Positions 51,914 to 60,473 of a DNA stretch of 64,000 nt are shown one piece after another (positions within the stretch are counted from its first letter, which is position 1; each line of letters begins with the position of its first letter). Origin of the DNA: Ruminococcus sp. (lineage in GTDB: Bacteria; Bacillota; Clostridia; Oscillospirales; Acutalibacteraceae); assembly GCA_017457955.1 (NCBI GenBank), contig JAFTGL010000015.1:1-64000 (forward strand), in the 5' to 3' direction. The notes beneath the pieces are model-generated. The model had not been told where the DNA came from. It ran no database searches and saw nothing but the letters and a program-made list of their open reading frames with translations. The position numbers and the translations under genes were made by a program.

Positions 51914-52082
51914 TACCTCGTAAAGGGGCTTGTTTTTTGTGCCCGAAATTATTGCGGTACAGATACTATAACAATAGTGAACATCCGACCCCTTTGGGTC
52001 TAAGGGGATTTTTCATTGGATCCGCTTTGACCGTCCTTTTGAGGGAGGCTAAAAATTTTCCGAAATACGGGAGGTGCCGATA
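51914..52082 (+). promoter_or_regulatory. Leader with attenuator-like hairpin before rpmG
   Basis: CCCCTT/AAGGGG (51989-51994/52002-52007) followed by ATTTTT forms a terminator. AAAGGGG at about 51921 could instead pair with its CCCCTTT arm. GGGAGG precedes rpmG. No known riboswitch class recognised. Confidence 0.55.
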
Positions 52083-52232
52083 ATGAGAGTGAAAATCACA
52101 ATGGCATGCACTGAGTGTAAACAGCGCAACTACAACACAATGAAGAACAAGAAGAACAGTCCCGACAGATTAGAGATGAACAAGTACTGCAGATTCTGCA
52201 AGAAGCACACTCTTCACAGGGAAACAAAGTAA
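52083..52232 (+). CDS. rpmG: Ribosomal protein bL33
   Basis: A 49-residue large-subunit protein with two CxxC zinc-knuckles (CTECK and CRFCK), the Zn-binding C+ form common in Firmicutes, and the LEMNKYC core. GGGAGGTGCC is the RBS. It precedes secE by 12 bases, the standard rpmG-secE-nusG order. Confidence 0.95.
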   Translation: MRVKITMACTECKQRNYNTMKNKKNSPDRLEMNKYCRFCKKHTLHRETK

Positions 52233-52244
52233 TCGGAGGTTATT

Positions 52245-52466
52245 ATGGCTGATACAAAGAAAAAAGGTGTATTCTCCAAAATTTCCTCTTTCTTCCGCGC
52301 CAGTGTAGGCGAGATCAAGAAGATCACTTGGCCGACCGCAGCCCAGACTACCAAGAACTTCGGTATAGTCGTGCTGGTCATCCTGGTCGCAGGTCTGTTT
52401 ATCTACGGACTCGACCGCGGTCTGTACGCGCTTCTGAACCTCGTCATGAGCACGGGTACTCAGTAA
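52245..52466 (+). CDS. secE: Preprotein translocase subunit SecE
   Basis: A 73-residue Sec pore subunit with a conserved amphipathic segment (EIKKITWPTAAQTTKN) and one C-terminal TM (about 41-66). Length and position between rpmG and nusG are diagnostic. RBS CGGAGG. Confidence 0.95.
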   Translation: MADTKKKGVFSKISSFFRASVGEIKKITWPTAAQTTKNFGIVVLVILVAGLFIYGLDRGLYALLNLVMSTGTQ

Positions 52467-52486
52467 GCTGAGATTAGGAGAACACA

Positions 52487-53014
52487 ATGTCTGATGAAGC
52501 AAAATGGTATGTGGTCCATACCTACTCAGGCTATGAGAATAAAGTCGCCTCGACCTTACAGACGACCGTTGAGAACCGCGGACTGCAGGATATGATCCCC
52601 GACGTCAAGGTTCCTACCGAGATCGTTACCGAGGTCAAGGATGACGGCACTACCAAAGAGGTAGAGCGCAAGCTGTTCCCGGGTTATGTCTTTGTCAAGA
52701 TGGTCTATACCGACGAGACCTGGTATGTCGTCCGCAATATCCGCGGCTGTACCGGATTTGTCGGTCCGTCCTCAAAGCCTGTCCCGCTGACAGAGTCTGA
52801 GGTTTACAAGATGGGCGTTGAAAGCCGCGTTGTGGAGGTTTCCTACGAGGTCGGCGATCAGGTTCGCATCATCGACGGTCCTTTAGAGGACTTCGTCGGT
52901 ATCGTAGACGAGCTTGACGCTGATAAAAACTACGTCAAGGTCACCATCTCCATGTTCGGCAGAGAGACGCCGGTGGAACTCGAGCTCAACCAAGCCGAGA
53001 AGTTAGATGATTGA
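52487..53014 (+). CDS. nusG: Transcription termination/antitermination factor NusG
   Basis: A 175-residue Spt5 homologue. The N-terminal NGN domain (AKWYVVHTYSGYENKVASTL; FPGYVFVKMV) binds RNA polymerase, and the C-terminal KOW (YEVGDQVRIIDGPLEDFVG) links to Rho or ribosome. AGGAG precedes the start. Followed by a short AGCCC/GGGCT hairpin at 53025-53036. Confidence 0.95.
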   Translation: MSDEAKWYVVHTYSGYENKVASTLQTTVENRGLQDMIPDVKVPTEIVTEVKDDGTTKEVERKLFPGYVFVKMVYTDETWYVVRNIRGCTGFVGPSSKPVPLTESEVYKMGVESRVVEVSYEVGDQVRIIDGPLEDFVGIVDELDADKNYVKVTISMFGRETPVELELNQAEKLDD

Positions 53015-53045
53015 TAGATATATCAGCCCTCGGGCTTTTATATGA

Positions 53046-53102
53046 GGGGCGCTGCCCCTTGTGGGAGGAGCTGAATCTTTACAGGCTCCGCCATCTACCA
53101 CG
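53046..53102 (+). promoter_or_regulatory. L1-type binding site upstream of rplK
   Basis: A GGGGC/GCCCC hairpin is followed by GTGGGAGGAG and a distal ACCAC that close a stem with internal loops, like the ribosomal L1 autoregulatory site. Confidence 0.55.
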
Positions 53103-53121
53103 AATTTAGGAGGAATAAAAA

Positions 53122-53547
53122 ATGGCACAGAAAGTAACAGGATTAATCAAGTTACAGATTCCTGCCGGAAAAGCGACTCCGGCTCCGCCTGTAGGCCCTG
53201 CGCTGGGTCAGCACGGCGTTAACATCGTTTCCTTTACCAAGGAATTCAACGAGCGCACCAAGAACGACATCGGACTCATTATCCCCGTTGTCATCACCGT
53301 TTACGCAGACCGTTCTTTCACATTTATCACAAAGACTCCGCCTGCGCCTGTCCTGATCAAAAAGGCTTGCAACATCGAGACCGCTTCCGGCGAGCCGAAC
53401 AAGAAGAAGGTCGCCAAGATCACCAAGGCTCAGTGCCAGCAGATCGCAGAGCAGAAGATGAAAGACCTCAACGCCGCCAACATCGACACCGCTACCTCTA
53501 TGATCATGGGTACCGCTCGCTCGATGGGTATCGAGGTCGTCGACTAA
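53122..53547 (+). CDS. rplK: Ribosomal protein uL11
   Basis: A 141-residue stalk-base protein binding 23S rRNA and required for RelA and release-factor action. [20 protein letters not shown] near the N-terminus and a C-terminal rRNA-binding half ending [13 protein letters not shown] are diagnostic. AGGAGG precedes ATG. Confidence 0.96.
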   Translation: MAQKVTGLIKLQIPAGKATPAPPVGPALGQHGVNIVSFTKEFNERTKNDIGLIIPVVITVYADRSFTFITKTPPAPVLIKKACNIETASGEPNKKKVAKITKAQCQQIAEQKMKDLNAANIDTATSMIMGTARSMGIEVVD

Positions 53548-53567
53548 TATTAACTACAACACATCCG

Positions 53568-53594
53568 GGTGGGAGGAGTTTTCCGTTGACCACC
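53568..53594 (+). promoter_or_regulatory. L1 binding site between rplK and rplA
   Basis: GGTGGGAGGAG, CCGTTGA and CCACC form the classic L1 mRNA motif, 20 bases before rplA. Confidence 0.75.
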
Positions 53595-53613
53595 TAACTA
53601 TGGAGGATTAAAT

Positions 53614-54309
53614 ATGAAACACGGTAAGAAATATGTCGACGCTGCTAAGCTCGTCGACAGAAGCAAATTCTATGATACAACTGAGGCTCTGGACACCGTC
53701 ATCAAGACCGCTACTGCGAAGTTTGACGAGACCGTAGAGCTTCATGTAAAGCTGGGCGTTGACTCCCGCCACGCTGACCAGCAGGTCCGCGGCGCGGTCG
53801 TACTGCCCAACGGTACCGGTAAAAAGGTACGCGTCCTCGCGATCTGCAAGGGCGAAAACGAAAAGCTTGCTCAGGAAGCCGGCGCTGACTACGTAGGCGC
53901 TGAGGACATGACACAGAAGATCCAGCAGGAAAACTGGATGGACTTCGACGTGCTGATCACCACTCCCGACTGCATGGGTCTGGTTGGCCGTCTGGGTCGT
54001 ATCCTCGGTCCCCGCGGCTTGATGCCGAACCCCAAGGCGGGTACTGTTACTCCCGATATCGCTCGCGCGATCAAGGAAGCAAAAGCCGGTAAGATCGAGT
54101 ATCGTCTCGACAAGACCAATATCATCCACTGCCCGATCGGCAAGGTATCTTTCGGTACCGAGAAGCTGCAGGAAAACCTCGACACCCTCATGGGCGCGAT
54201 CGTTAAGGCGAAGCCTGCTGCCGCTAAGGGTCAGTATATCAAGAGCTGTGCGGTCACCTCTACCATGGGTCCGTCCGTTCGTATCAACCCGACCAAGTTC
54301 GGCGTCTGA
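53614..54309 (+). CDS. rplA: Ribosomal protein uL1
   Basis: A 231-residue protein of the L1 stalk and repressor of its own operon. The signature [18 protein letters not shown]-like segment (residues about 125-142) is present, with N-terminal [15 protein letters not shown] 53614 follows GGAGG. AAGCC/GGCTT pairs just after the stop. Confidence 0.96.
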   Translation: MKHGKKYVDAAKLVDRSKFYDTTEALDTVIKTATAKFDETVELHVKLGVDSRHADQQVRGAVVLPNGTGKKVRVLAICKGENEKLAQEAGADYVGAEDMTQKIQQENWMDFDVLITTPDCMGLVGRLGRILGPRGLMPNPKAGTVTPDIARAIKEAKAGKIEYRLDKTNIIHCPIGKVSFGTEKLQENLDTLMGAIVKAKPAAAKGQYIKSCAVTSTMGPSVRINPTKFGV

Positions 54310-54339
54310 TAAATCGTTATTAAGCCGAAAGGCTTGATA

Positions 54340-54487
54340 TATAAAATCGCTGTTCTAAAGACAACAGGTTCCTTTAGGTATAATGACTTCGGTCGCCTGT
54401 CGAGGGAAGCAGAAGCGTTGCGTTATGCGCGACGTGAATCAACATGTTTGATGATTTCCGCCTCTCCTCGCAAGGGAGAGGTTTTTC
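54340..54487 (+). promoter_or_regulatory. L10 leader (rplJ-rplL autoregulation)
   Basis: AAGACAACAGGTT, later GTCGCCTGTCGAGG, matches the L10(L12)4 binding leader. A terminator follows: CCTCTCC/GGGAGAGG (54461-54481) with TTTTTC. Confidence 0.8.
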
Positions 54488-54565
54488 TTTAAGAAATTGC
54501 TTCGTTCCGAAACCACCGTTGAAGATGGCTGTCAATATGAGAGCTTCGGATAGGTGGGATTGGAT

Positions 54566-54588
54566 GCAACATCATGTTGCTGTTTTTT
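54566..54588 (+). terminator. Second hairpin-terminator before rplJ
   Basis: GCAACA/TGTTGC with a TCA loop followed by TGTTTTTT. It lies 44 bases before rplJ, which is its own transcript continuation, so it probably acts as a regulated attenuator. Confidence 0.65.
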
Positions 54589-54631
54589 AGGAAAGCGACA
54601 AATTACTTTTTTACCACGGAGGTGAAATAAT

Positions 54632-55228
54632 TTGCCAAGCGCTAAGGTTTTAGAACAGAAGAAGGCTATCGTAGCAGAGCTCGCAGACCGTCTGAAGAAC
54701 TCCGTCACAGGTGTTCTGGTCAGCTATGAGGGTATCAACGTTGCTGACGATACCGCCATGCGTAAGGAGCTGCGTGAAGCAGGCATCAAGTACAGCGTTG
54801 TCAAGAACACTCTGCTGTCTCGTGCATGTGAGGAGGCTGAGCTGACAGGCTTACAGACTACTCTCGCCGGCACTACCGCTATCGCTACCAGCGACGAGGA
54901 TTACGCTGCTGCTGCCCGTATTCTGTCCAACTATGCCAAGAAGATCAAGACCTTTGAGGTCAAGGGCGGTTATCTCGACGGTGAAGTCGTCGATTTAGCT
55001 ACCATCGACAGCCTTGCGAAGCTGCCCACCAGAGAGGTACTCCTCGCAAACGTTCTGGGCGCATTCCAGGCTCCCATCGCATCCTTTGCACGCGCGATCC
55101 AGGCTATCGTCGATGACGGCGGTATCGAGGCTTGCCTTGCCAAGAAAGCTCCTGCCGAGGAAGCTGCTGCTCCCGCTGACGACGCGTCGCCGGAAGCTGC
55201 TCCTGCTGAAGCTCCTGCTGCTGAATAA
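54632..55228 (+). CDS. rplJ: Ribosomal protein uL10
   Basis: A 198-residue stalk protein on which L7/L12 dimers assemble. Typical segments: VLEQKKAIVAELADRL, VLVSYEGINVADDTAMRKEL, and YSVVKNTLLSRA; the C-terminal helix is Ala/Glu-rich with about 20 extra residues. The start is TTG 54632 behind GGAGGTG. Confidence 0.95.
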   Translation: MPSAKVLEQKKAIVAELADRLKNSVTGVLVSYEGINVADDTAMRKELREAGIKYSVVKNTLLSRACEEAELTGLQTTLAGTTAIATSDEDYAAAARILSNYAKKIKTFEVKGGYLDGEVVDLATIDSLAKLPTREVLLANVLGAFQAPIASFARAIQAIVDDGGIEACLAKKAPAEEAAAPADDASPEAAPAEAPAAE

Positions 55229-55404
55229 TCTGCAGGCAAGAAGATCGTTTAACATTTGTTGACGATCAGACGTGCGGTCATAAAAAAGTGACGCGCGCGT
55301 CCTGCTGAATCAAAGCAGTATTTGGATGTGGAATCCAAATACGGACACACGTGTCCACCACTATTATCTTATTAAAATTACTACTAAAATTGGAGGAAAT
55401 TAAA

Positions 55405-55782
55405 ATGGCATCTGAAAAGATCACTGCTATTATTGAAGAATTAAAGACCCTCACAGTTCTCGAGCTCGCAGATCTCGTACACGCTGTAGAGGATGAGTTC
55501 GGCGTATCCGCTGCTGCCGCTGTTGCAGTTGCAGGTCCTGCTGCAGGCGCTGCTGAAGAAGCTGCTGCTAAGACTGAGTTCGACGTTATCCTGAAGTCCC
55601 CGGGCAGCGGCAAGATCGCTGTTATCAAGGTTGTTCGTGAGATCACCGGTCTGGGTCTGAAGGAAGCTAAGGCTCTGGTTGACGGCGCTCCCAAGCCTGT
55701 TAAGGAAGCTGTTTCTGAGGATGAGGCTAACTCCATCAAGGCTAAGCTCGAAGAAGCCGGCGCTGAGGTTGAGGTTAAGTAA
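55405..55782 (+). CDS. rplL: Ribosomal protein bL12 (L7/L12)
   Basis: A 125-residue stalk protein recruiting GTPase factors. N-terminal dimer helices ([19 protein letters not shown]), an Ala/Glu hinge, and the C-terminal domain with [20 protein letters not shown] and [18 protein letters not shown] 55405 follows GGAGG; the longer frame lies in the leader. The 176-base gap after rplJ has two small hairpins (55320-55340 region and 55344-55358). Confidence 0.96.
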   Translation: MASEKITAIIEELKTLTVLELADLVHAVEDEFGVSAAAAVAVAGPAAGAAEEAAAKTEFDVILKSPGSGKIAVIKVVREITGLGLKEAKALVDGAPKPVKEAVSEDEANSIKAKLEEAGAEVEVK

Positions 55783-55810
55783 TTTAACTCAAAACGAACT
55801 TTTCAACATC

Positions 55811-55841
55811 GCAGGTATCCGAAAGGGTACCTGCTTTTTTT
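55811..55841 (+). terminator. Intrinsic terminator of the ribosomal operon
   Basis: The stem GCAGGTA(T)CC/GG(G)TACCTGC with a GAAA loop followed by TTTTTTT. Confidence 0.92.
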
Positions 55842-55842
55842 A

Positions 55843-55925
55843 ATTAGGAATTAGGAGTTAGGAATTAGGAGTTAGGAATTAGGAGTTAGGAATTAGGAGT
55901 TAGGAGTTAGGAGTTAGGAGTTAAG
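55843..55925 (+). repeat. TTAGGA(A/G)-type tandem array
   Basis: About eleven tandem 7-8 base units (AATTAGG, AGTTAGG), seven of them alternating A and G types, right after the rplL terminator. The same family as 31374-31440. Confidence 0.85.
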
Positions 55926-56007
55926 GGATAGGATTGTTTTATTTGCTATTTTTTCCACTACATAGTCTGCGGAAAACTGTCAGATACTATCCTCGGGAGA
56001 TGATGTT

Positions 56008-56382
56008 ATGAAGAAACAAGGAGACAATTTTTACCGCGGTACGCGTGTCAGCGATATCCGCAACGCGGATACAAACTATCCGTTTACAAACAGTACGCAG
56101 GCTGATGGTGCTAACATCGCGGGTGTTCCGATCGGCGAGCCTTACACATTGGGGAATGATATCCCCGTTTCTGACGGAAACGAGCCGTATATCCCGCGGC
56201 ATTTGACACCCGACGAAGAAGATTCGCCTGACAAAAAAGGAAATTATATCGCTCAGCCGGACGGGACGCACATTGCGCCTAACGGAGATGTCATCGAAAA
56301 TCCGTGGTCGGAACAGCCTGAGATCAAGCCGGATCATGAGTACACCTCTGAGAAAGAAGATCTGAATCTGATGATCATGTAA
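56008..56382 (+). CDS. Small hydrophilic protein, unknown
   Basis: A 124-residue acidic protein rich in Asp, Pro, Asn and Gly with no Cys, TM or signal peptide. It starts MKKQGDNFYRGTRVSDIRN and has internal short near-repeats around PIGEPYTLGND and IPVSDGNEPY. It looks largely disordered. GGGAGATGATG upstream is a plausible RBS. It lies between the repeat array and a shared terminator. Not recognised. Confidence 0.5.
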   Translation: MKKQGDNFYRGTRVSDIRNADTNYPFTNSTQADGANIAGVPIGEPYTLGNDIPVSDGNEPYIPRHLTPDEEDSPDKKGNYIAQPDGTHIAPNGDVIENPWSEQPEIKPDHEYTSEKEDLNLMIM

Positions 56383-56447
56383 GAGAACAGGAAACTGTTT
56401 TCGTAGATTACTCCACAATGAGTCTGCACAACAATTTTAAATAACAG

Positions 56448-56484
56448 AAACGGGACTATCGCGCTGAATGCGGTAGTCCCGTTT
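56448..56484. terminator. Shared terminator of convergent genes
   Basis: The stem of about 15 bp, 56448-56462/56470-56484 with one G-T pair, with T/A-runs on both sides between 56382 and hndD. Confidence 0.9.
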
Positions 56485-56508
56485 GTTATGAATCGCTACA
56501 ATTCAATA

Positions 56509-58257
56509 TTATTTGATGACGTTCTTCTTTCTCGCTACATAGGAGGTGTGCAGCAGCTCGTGAGCCTTGTGAGAACCGGGCTCGCCGAGGTACTCGTCAT
56601 AGATCGCCTTGATCTCGGGGTTGTCGTGAGACTTTCTGTAAGGCAGGTTGAGGTCGTCCTCATACAGCGCCTTAGCGCGCAGAGCCTTGAGATCGACGAA
56701 GTTGCGCACGTGACCGGGCTGGATGGGCTGACCGCCGCCGTTGACACAGCCGCCGGGGCAGCACATGATCTCGATGAACTGATAATCAGCTTCGCCCGCA
56801 TGGATCTTGTCGAGGATGACAGCTGCGTTCTTCAGACCGGAGCATACGGCAACCTTGACGTTCATGCCCGCGACCTCATAGGTGGCTTCCTTGATACCGT
56901 CGGTACCGCGAACCTCGTTGTAGTCGATCTGCTTGAGATCCTCGCCGGTGAGGACGTCGGCAACGGTTCTCAGCGCCGCTTCCATAACGCCGCCGGTCGC
57001 GCCGAAGATGGTGCCGGCGCCGGTGCCGATACCCATGATCGGGTCAAACTCGCCGTCGGGAAGATCGGTGAACTGGATACCCGCGGTCTTGATCATCTTC
57101 GCAAGCTCTCTGGTGGAGATGGAGATGTCGTTGTCCTGCATGCCGTCGTGACCCTGATCGTCACGGGTGATCTCGAACTTCTTCGCGACGCAAGGCATGA
57201 CGGATACGACCACGATGTCCTTCGGGTCGATGCCAGCCTTCTCGGCGTAGTAGCTCTTGATCATCGCGCCCTGCATCTGCTGCGGGGACTTGCAGGTGGA
57301 GAGGTGGGGGAGAAGGTCGGGATAGTAGTGCTCGCAGAACTTGACCCAACCGGGGGAGCAGGAAGTGATCATCGGCAGAACGCCGCCTTCCTTGACTCTC
57401 TGGATGAACTCGGTGCCCTCTTCCATGATGGTGAGGTCAGCGCCGAAGTTGGTATCAAATACCTTGTCAAAGCCCAGCATATGGAGCGCGGTCGCCATCT
57501 TGCCGGTGACGTTGGTGCCGATCGGCATGCCGAAGCACTCGCCGAGGGTCGCGCGGATAGACGGAGCGGTGTGAACGACAACGTGCTTGGTCGGGTCGGC
57601 AAGAGCCTTGAATACCTCAGCGGTGTTGTCCTTCTCGACCAGAGCGCCGGTCGGGCAGACGACGGTACACTGACCGCAGCTGACGCAGCTGACGTCTGCC
57701 AGATCCTTATCGAACGCGCAGCCGATCGCGGTGTCGAAGCCGCGGTTGATCGCGCCGATAACGCCGACGTACTGCTCGTTACAAGCGGCTACGCAGCGGC
57801 GGCAGAGGATGCACTTGTTATTGTTGCGGACAAGATGCAGGGTGGAGACGTCCTCGTCATAGTGGGTCTCAGCGCCGACGAACTTCTGCTCGTCTACGCC
57901 GTACTCAAGACACAGGGTCTGCAGCTCGCAATTGTCGCTCCTCGGGCAGGACAGGCACTTCTTGTCGTGGTTGGAGAGCAGAAGCTCCAGAGTGGTCTTG
58001 CGGTTCTGACGAATTTCGGGGGTGTTGGTGAAGATCTCGGTGCCTTCACGGTCGATGGGGTATACGCAGGCGGCGACTAAGGAACGCGCGCCCTTTACCT
58101 CGCACAGACACATACGGCAAGCGCCGATCTCGTTGATATCTTTCAGATAGCACAGGGTCGGGATTTTGATACCGAACTGATGGCAGGCTTCAAGAATAGT
58201 GGTATTTTTCTCAACGGAATAATCCTTGCCGTTGATTTTGATGTTAAGCATTTCCAT
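56509..58257 (-). CDS. hndD: [FeFe]-hydrogenase large subunit, HndD type (group A)
   Basis: A 582-residue catalytic subunit of an electron-bifurcating hydrogenase that makes H2 from ferredoxin and NAD(P)H. In order: [2Fe-2S] domain (GACRMCLCEV), His-Cys [4Fe-4S] cluster (CLSCPRSDNC), two 4Fe-4S motifs (CILCRRCVAAC, CVSCGQCTVVC), then H-cluster motifs TSCSPGW, MPCVAKK and MCCPGGCVNGG. AAAGGAG precedes ATG 58257. Last gene of hndA-HATPase-hndB-hndC-hndD. Confidence 0.96.
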   Translation of the reverse strand: MEMLNIKINGKDYSVEKNTTILEACHQFGIKIPTLCYLKDINEIGACRMCLCEVKGARSLVAACVYPIDREGTEIFTNTPEIRQNRKTTLELLLSNHDKKCLSCPRSDNCELQTLCLEYGVDEQKFVGAETHYDEDVSTLHLVRNNNKCILCRRCVAACNEQYVGVIGAINRGFDTAIGCAFDKDLADVSCVSCGQCTVVCPTGALVEKDNTAEVFKALADPTKHVVVHTAPSIRATLGECFGMPIGTNVTGKMATALHMLGFDKVFDTNFGADLTIMEEGTEFIQRVKEGGVLPMITSCSPGWVKFCEHYYPDLLPHLSTCKSPQQMQGAMIKSYYAEKAGIDPKDIVVVSVMPCVAKKFEITRDDQGHDGMQDNDISISTRELAKMIKTAGIQFTDLPDGEFDPIMGIGTGAGTIFGATGGVMEAALRTVADVLTGEDLKQIDYNEVRGTDGIKEATYEVAGMNVKVAVCSGLKNAAVILDKIHAGEADYQFIEIMCCPGGCVNGGGQPIQPGHVRNFVDLKALRAKALYEDDLNLPYRKSHDNPEIKAIYDEYLGEPGSHKAHELLHTSYVARKKNVIK

Positions 58258-58275
58258 GAAAATATCTCCTTTCCC

Positions 58276-60084
58276 TTAGCCTTTGTAAATAGCCTTGAAT
58301 TTGCAGGTGTCGAAGCAGGCGCCGCACTTGATACACTTACTGTGGTCGATCTCGTAAGCGGGCTTCTTCTTACCGGGAGCGACATAGTCGGTGACGGTGA
58401 TCGCGCCGACCGGGCACTTGCGGGAGCACATGCCGCATCCGATACATTTCTCTCTGTCGATGGTGTACTCGAGCAGGTCTTTGCAGACGCCCGCGGGGCA
58501 CTTCTTGTCGACAACGTGGGCAATATACTCGTCCTTGAAGTAGCGAAGGGTAGAGAGAACCGGGTTCGGCGCTGTCTGACCCAGACCGCAGAGGGAATTT
58601 GCCTTGATGTAGTAGCAGAGCTGCTCCATCTCGTCGATCATCTCGAGGGTGCCCTGACCCTTGGTGATCTTCTCGAGCATTTCAAGCAGTCTCTTGGTGC
58701 CGATACGGCAGGGGGTACACTTACCGCAGCTCTCGTCGACGGTGAACTCTAGGAAGAACTTCGCGATGTCTACCATACAGTCGGTCTCGTCCATGACGAT
58801 CAGACCGCCGGAGCCCATCATGGAGCCGATGGCGAGCAGGTTGTCGTAGTCGATCTCGATGTCGAGGTGCTCAGCCGGAATACAGCCGCCGGAGGGACCG
58901 CCTGTCTGGGCTGCCTTGAACTTCTTGCCGCCGGGGATGCCGCCGCCGATTTCTTCGATGATGGTGCGGAGCGTGGTGCCCATCGGGACTTCGACCAGAC
59001 CGGTGTGGTTGATCTTGCCGCCGAGCGCGAATACTTTGGTACCCTTGCTCTTCTCGGTACCCATGGAAGCGAACCAGTCAGCGCCCTTTAAGATGATCTG
59101 GGGGATGTTCGCGTAGGTCTCAACGTTGTTGAGGGTAGTGGGCTTCTGATACAGACCCTTGACCGCGGGGAACGGAGGACGGGGACGAGGCTCGCCGCGC
59201 TTGCCCTCGATAGAGGTCATCAGAGCGGTCTCCTCACCGCAGACGAATGCGCCTGCGCCGAGGCGGATCTTGATGTCAAAGTTGAAGCCGGTGCCGAAGA
59301 TATCTTCGCCCAACAGACCGTATTCATGCGCCTGATCGATCGCGATCTGGAGACGCTTGACGGCGATGGGGTACTCGGCACGGACGTAGATGTAACCCTG
59401 AGAAGCGCCGATCGCGTAGCCTGCGATCGCCATTGCTTCCAGTACGACGTGGGGATCGCCCTCGAGTACGGAACGATCCATGAACGCGCCGGGGTCGCCT
59501 TCGTCGGCGTTACAGCAGACGTACTTCTGATCAGCGTCATTGCCGCGGGCGAATTTCCATTTGAGGCCTGTGGGGAAGCCTGCGCCGCCGCGACCGCGTA
59601 AGCCGGAGTCGAGCATGGTCTGGATGACCTCTTCGGGGGTCATCTCGGTCAGGACCTTACCCAGAGCGGCATAACCGTCGTTGGCGATATAATCGTCGAT
59701 CTTCTCGGGATCGATAACGCCGCAGTTGCGAAGCGCGACGCGCTTCTGCTTCTCATAGAAAGCGGTTTTGTTCAGAGATTTGATGGTGTCTTCCTCGACT
59801 GTCTCCTGATAGAGCAGACGGGTGACGATACGGCCTTTGTTGAGGTGTTCCTCGACGATCTCGGGAACGTCCTCGACCTTGACCATAGAATAGAAGGAGC
59901 CTTCGGGATAAACGACCATGATCGGACCCAGCGCGCACAGACCGAAACAGCCGGTGGTGATGACGTTGACTTCCTTATCCAGACCCTTCGCCTTGAGCTC
60001 TTCTTTGAGCTTTTCGGCAATCAGTAAGCTGTGTGACGAGGTACAGCCGGTACCGCCGCAAACAAGCACATTAGAACGATACAT
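58276..60084 (-). CDS. hndC: NuoF-like NADH-binding hydrogenase subunit HndC
   Basis: A 602-residue flavoprotein that binds NADH and FMN and passes electrons in the bifurcating complex. N-terminal thioredoxin-like [2Fe-2S] (VCGGTGCTSSH; TTGCFGLCALG), NADH/FMN domain (GLRGRGGAGFPTGLKW), SLBB region, [4Fe-4S] CGKCTPCRIGTKRL, and two ferredoxin clusters (CIGCGMCSRKC, CIKCGACFDTC). 18 bases upstream of hndD. RBS AGGAGG. Confidence 0.96.
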   Translation of the reverse strand: MYRSNVLVCGGTGCTSSHSLLIAEKLKEELKAKGLDKEVNVITTGCFGLCALGPIMVVYPEGSFYSMVKVEDVPEIVEEHLNKGRIVTRLLYQETVEEDTIKSLNKTAFYEKQKRVALRNCGVIDPEKIDDYIANDGYAALGKVLTEMTPEEVIQTMLDSGLRGRGGAGFPTGLKWKFARGNDADQKYVCCNADEGDPGAFMDRSVLEGDPHVVLEAMAIAGYAIGASQGYIYVRAEYPIAVKRLQIAIDQAHEYGLLGEDIFGTGFNFDIKIRLGAGAFVCGEETALMTSIEGKRGEPRPRPPFPAVKGLYQKPTTLNNVETYANIPQIILKGADWFASMGTEKSKGTKVFALGGKINHTGLVEVPMGTTLRTIIEEIGGGIPGGKKFKAAQTGGPSGGCIPAEHLDIEIDYDNLLAIGSMMGSGGLIVMDETDCMVDIAKFFLEFTVDESCGKCTPCRIGTKRLLEMLEKITKGQGTLEMIDEMEQLCYYIKANSLCGLGQTAPNPVLSTLRYFKDEYIAHVVDKKCPAGVCKDLLEYTIDREKCIGCGMCSRKCPVGAITVTDYVAPGKKKPAYEIDHSKCIKCGACFDTCKFKAIYKG

Positions 60085-60095
60085 TTATGTCCTCC

Positions 60096-60470
60096 TTATT
60101 TTTTGATGGCGCCGATGGTGTACTCGGTGACGACATTGTGGTTGACAAGGTGATCGTTGACGATACGCGGTACCATCTCGGGAGCTACCTTTACGTAGGT
60201 GACCTTCTCCTCGCCGGGAACCTCGATCTCGACGACCGGCTCATACTGGCAGATACCGATGCAGCCTGTCTGGGTGACGGTGATGCTGTCGGTCATACCG
60301 CGCTTGGTGATCTCTTCGGTAAAAGCGTTGAGAACGGGTCTCGCGCCCGCGGCGATACCGCAGGTAGCCATGCCGACCAGCACTCTGGCGGCGTTGGGGT
60401 TCTCTTTTCTGAGGTCGAGCTGAGCCTTCGCTCTGTCTCTGATAGCCTGTAATTCAGCTAATGATTTCAT
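60096..60470 (-). CDS. hndB: Thioredoxin-like [2Fe-2S] ferredoxin HndB
   Basis: A 124-residue subunit of the HndABCD type. Four Cys bind [2Fe-2S] in GMATCGIAAGARP and VTQTGCIGICQYEP. Eleven bases before hndC. It starts behind the HATPase gene with a four-base gap. Confidence 0.93.
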   Translation of the reverse strand: MKSLAELQAIRDRAKAQLDLRKENPNAARVLVGMATCGIAAGARPVLNAFTEEITKRGMTDSITVTQTGCIGICQYEPVVEIEVPGEEKVTYVKVAPEMVPRIVNDHLVNHNVVTEYTIGAIKK

Positions 60471-60473
60471 TGC

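Noticed and set aside
55843-55925. Repeat array as a CRISPR
   Set aside because: Units are 7-8 bases in direct tandem with no spacers, and no cas gene is present.
56488-58080. Long plus-strand frame opposite hndD
   Set aside because: A shadow of the GC-rich minus-strand hydrogenase gene; the product is low-complexity Val/Asp/Leu.
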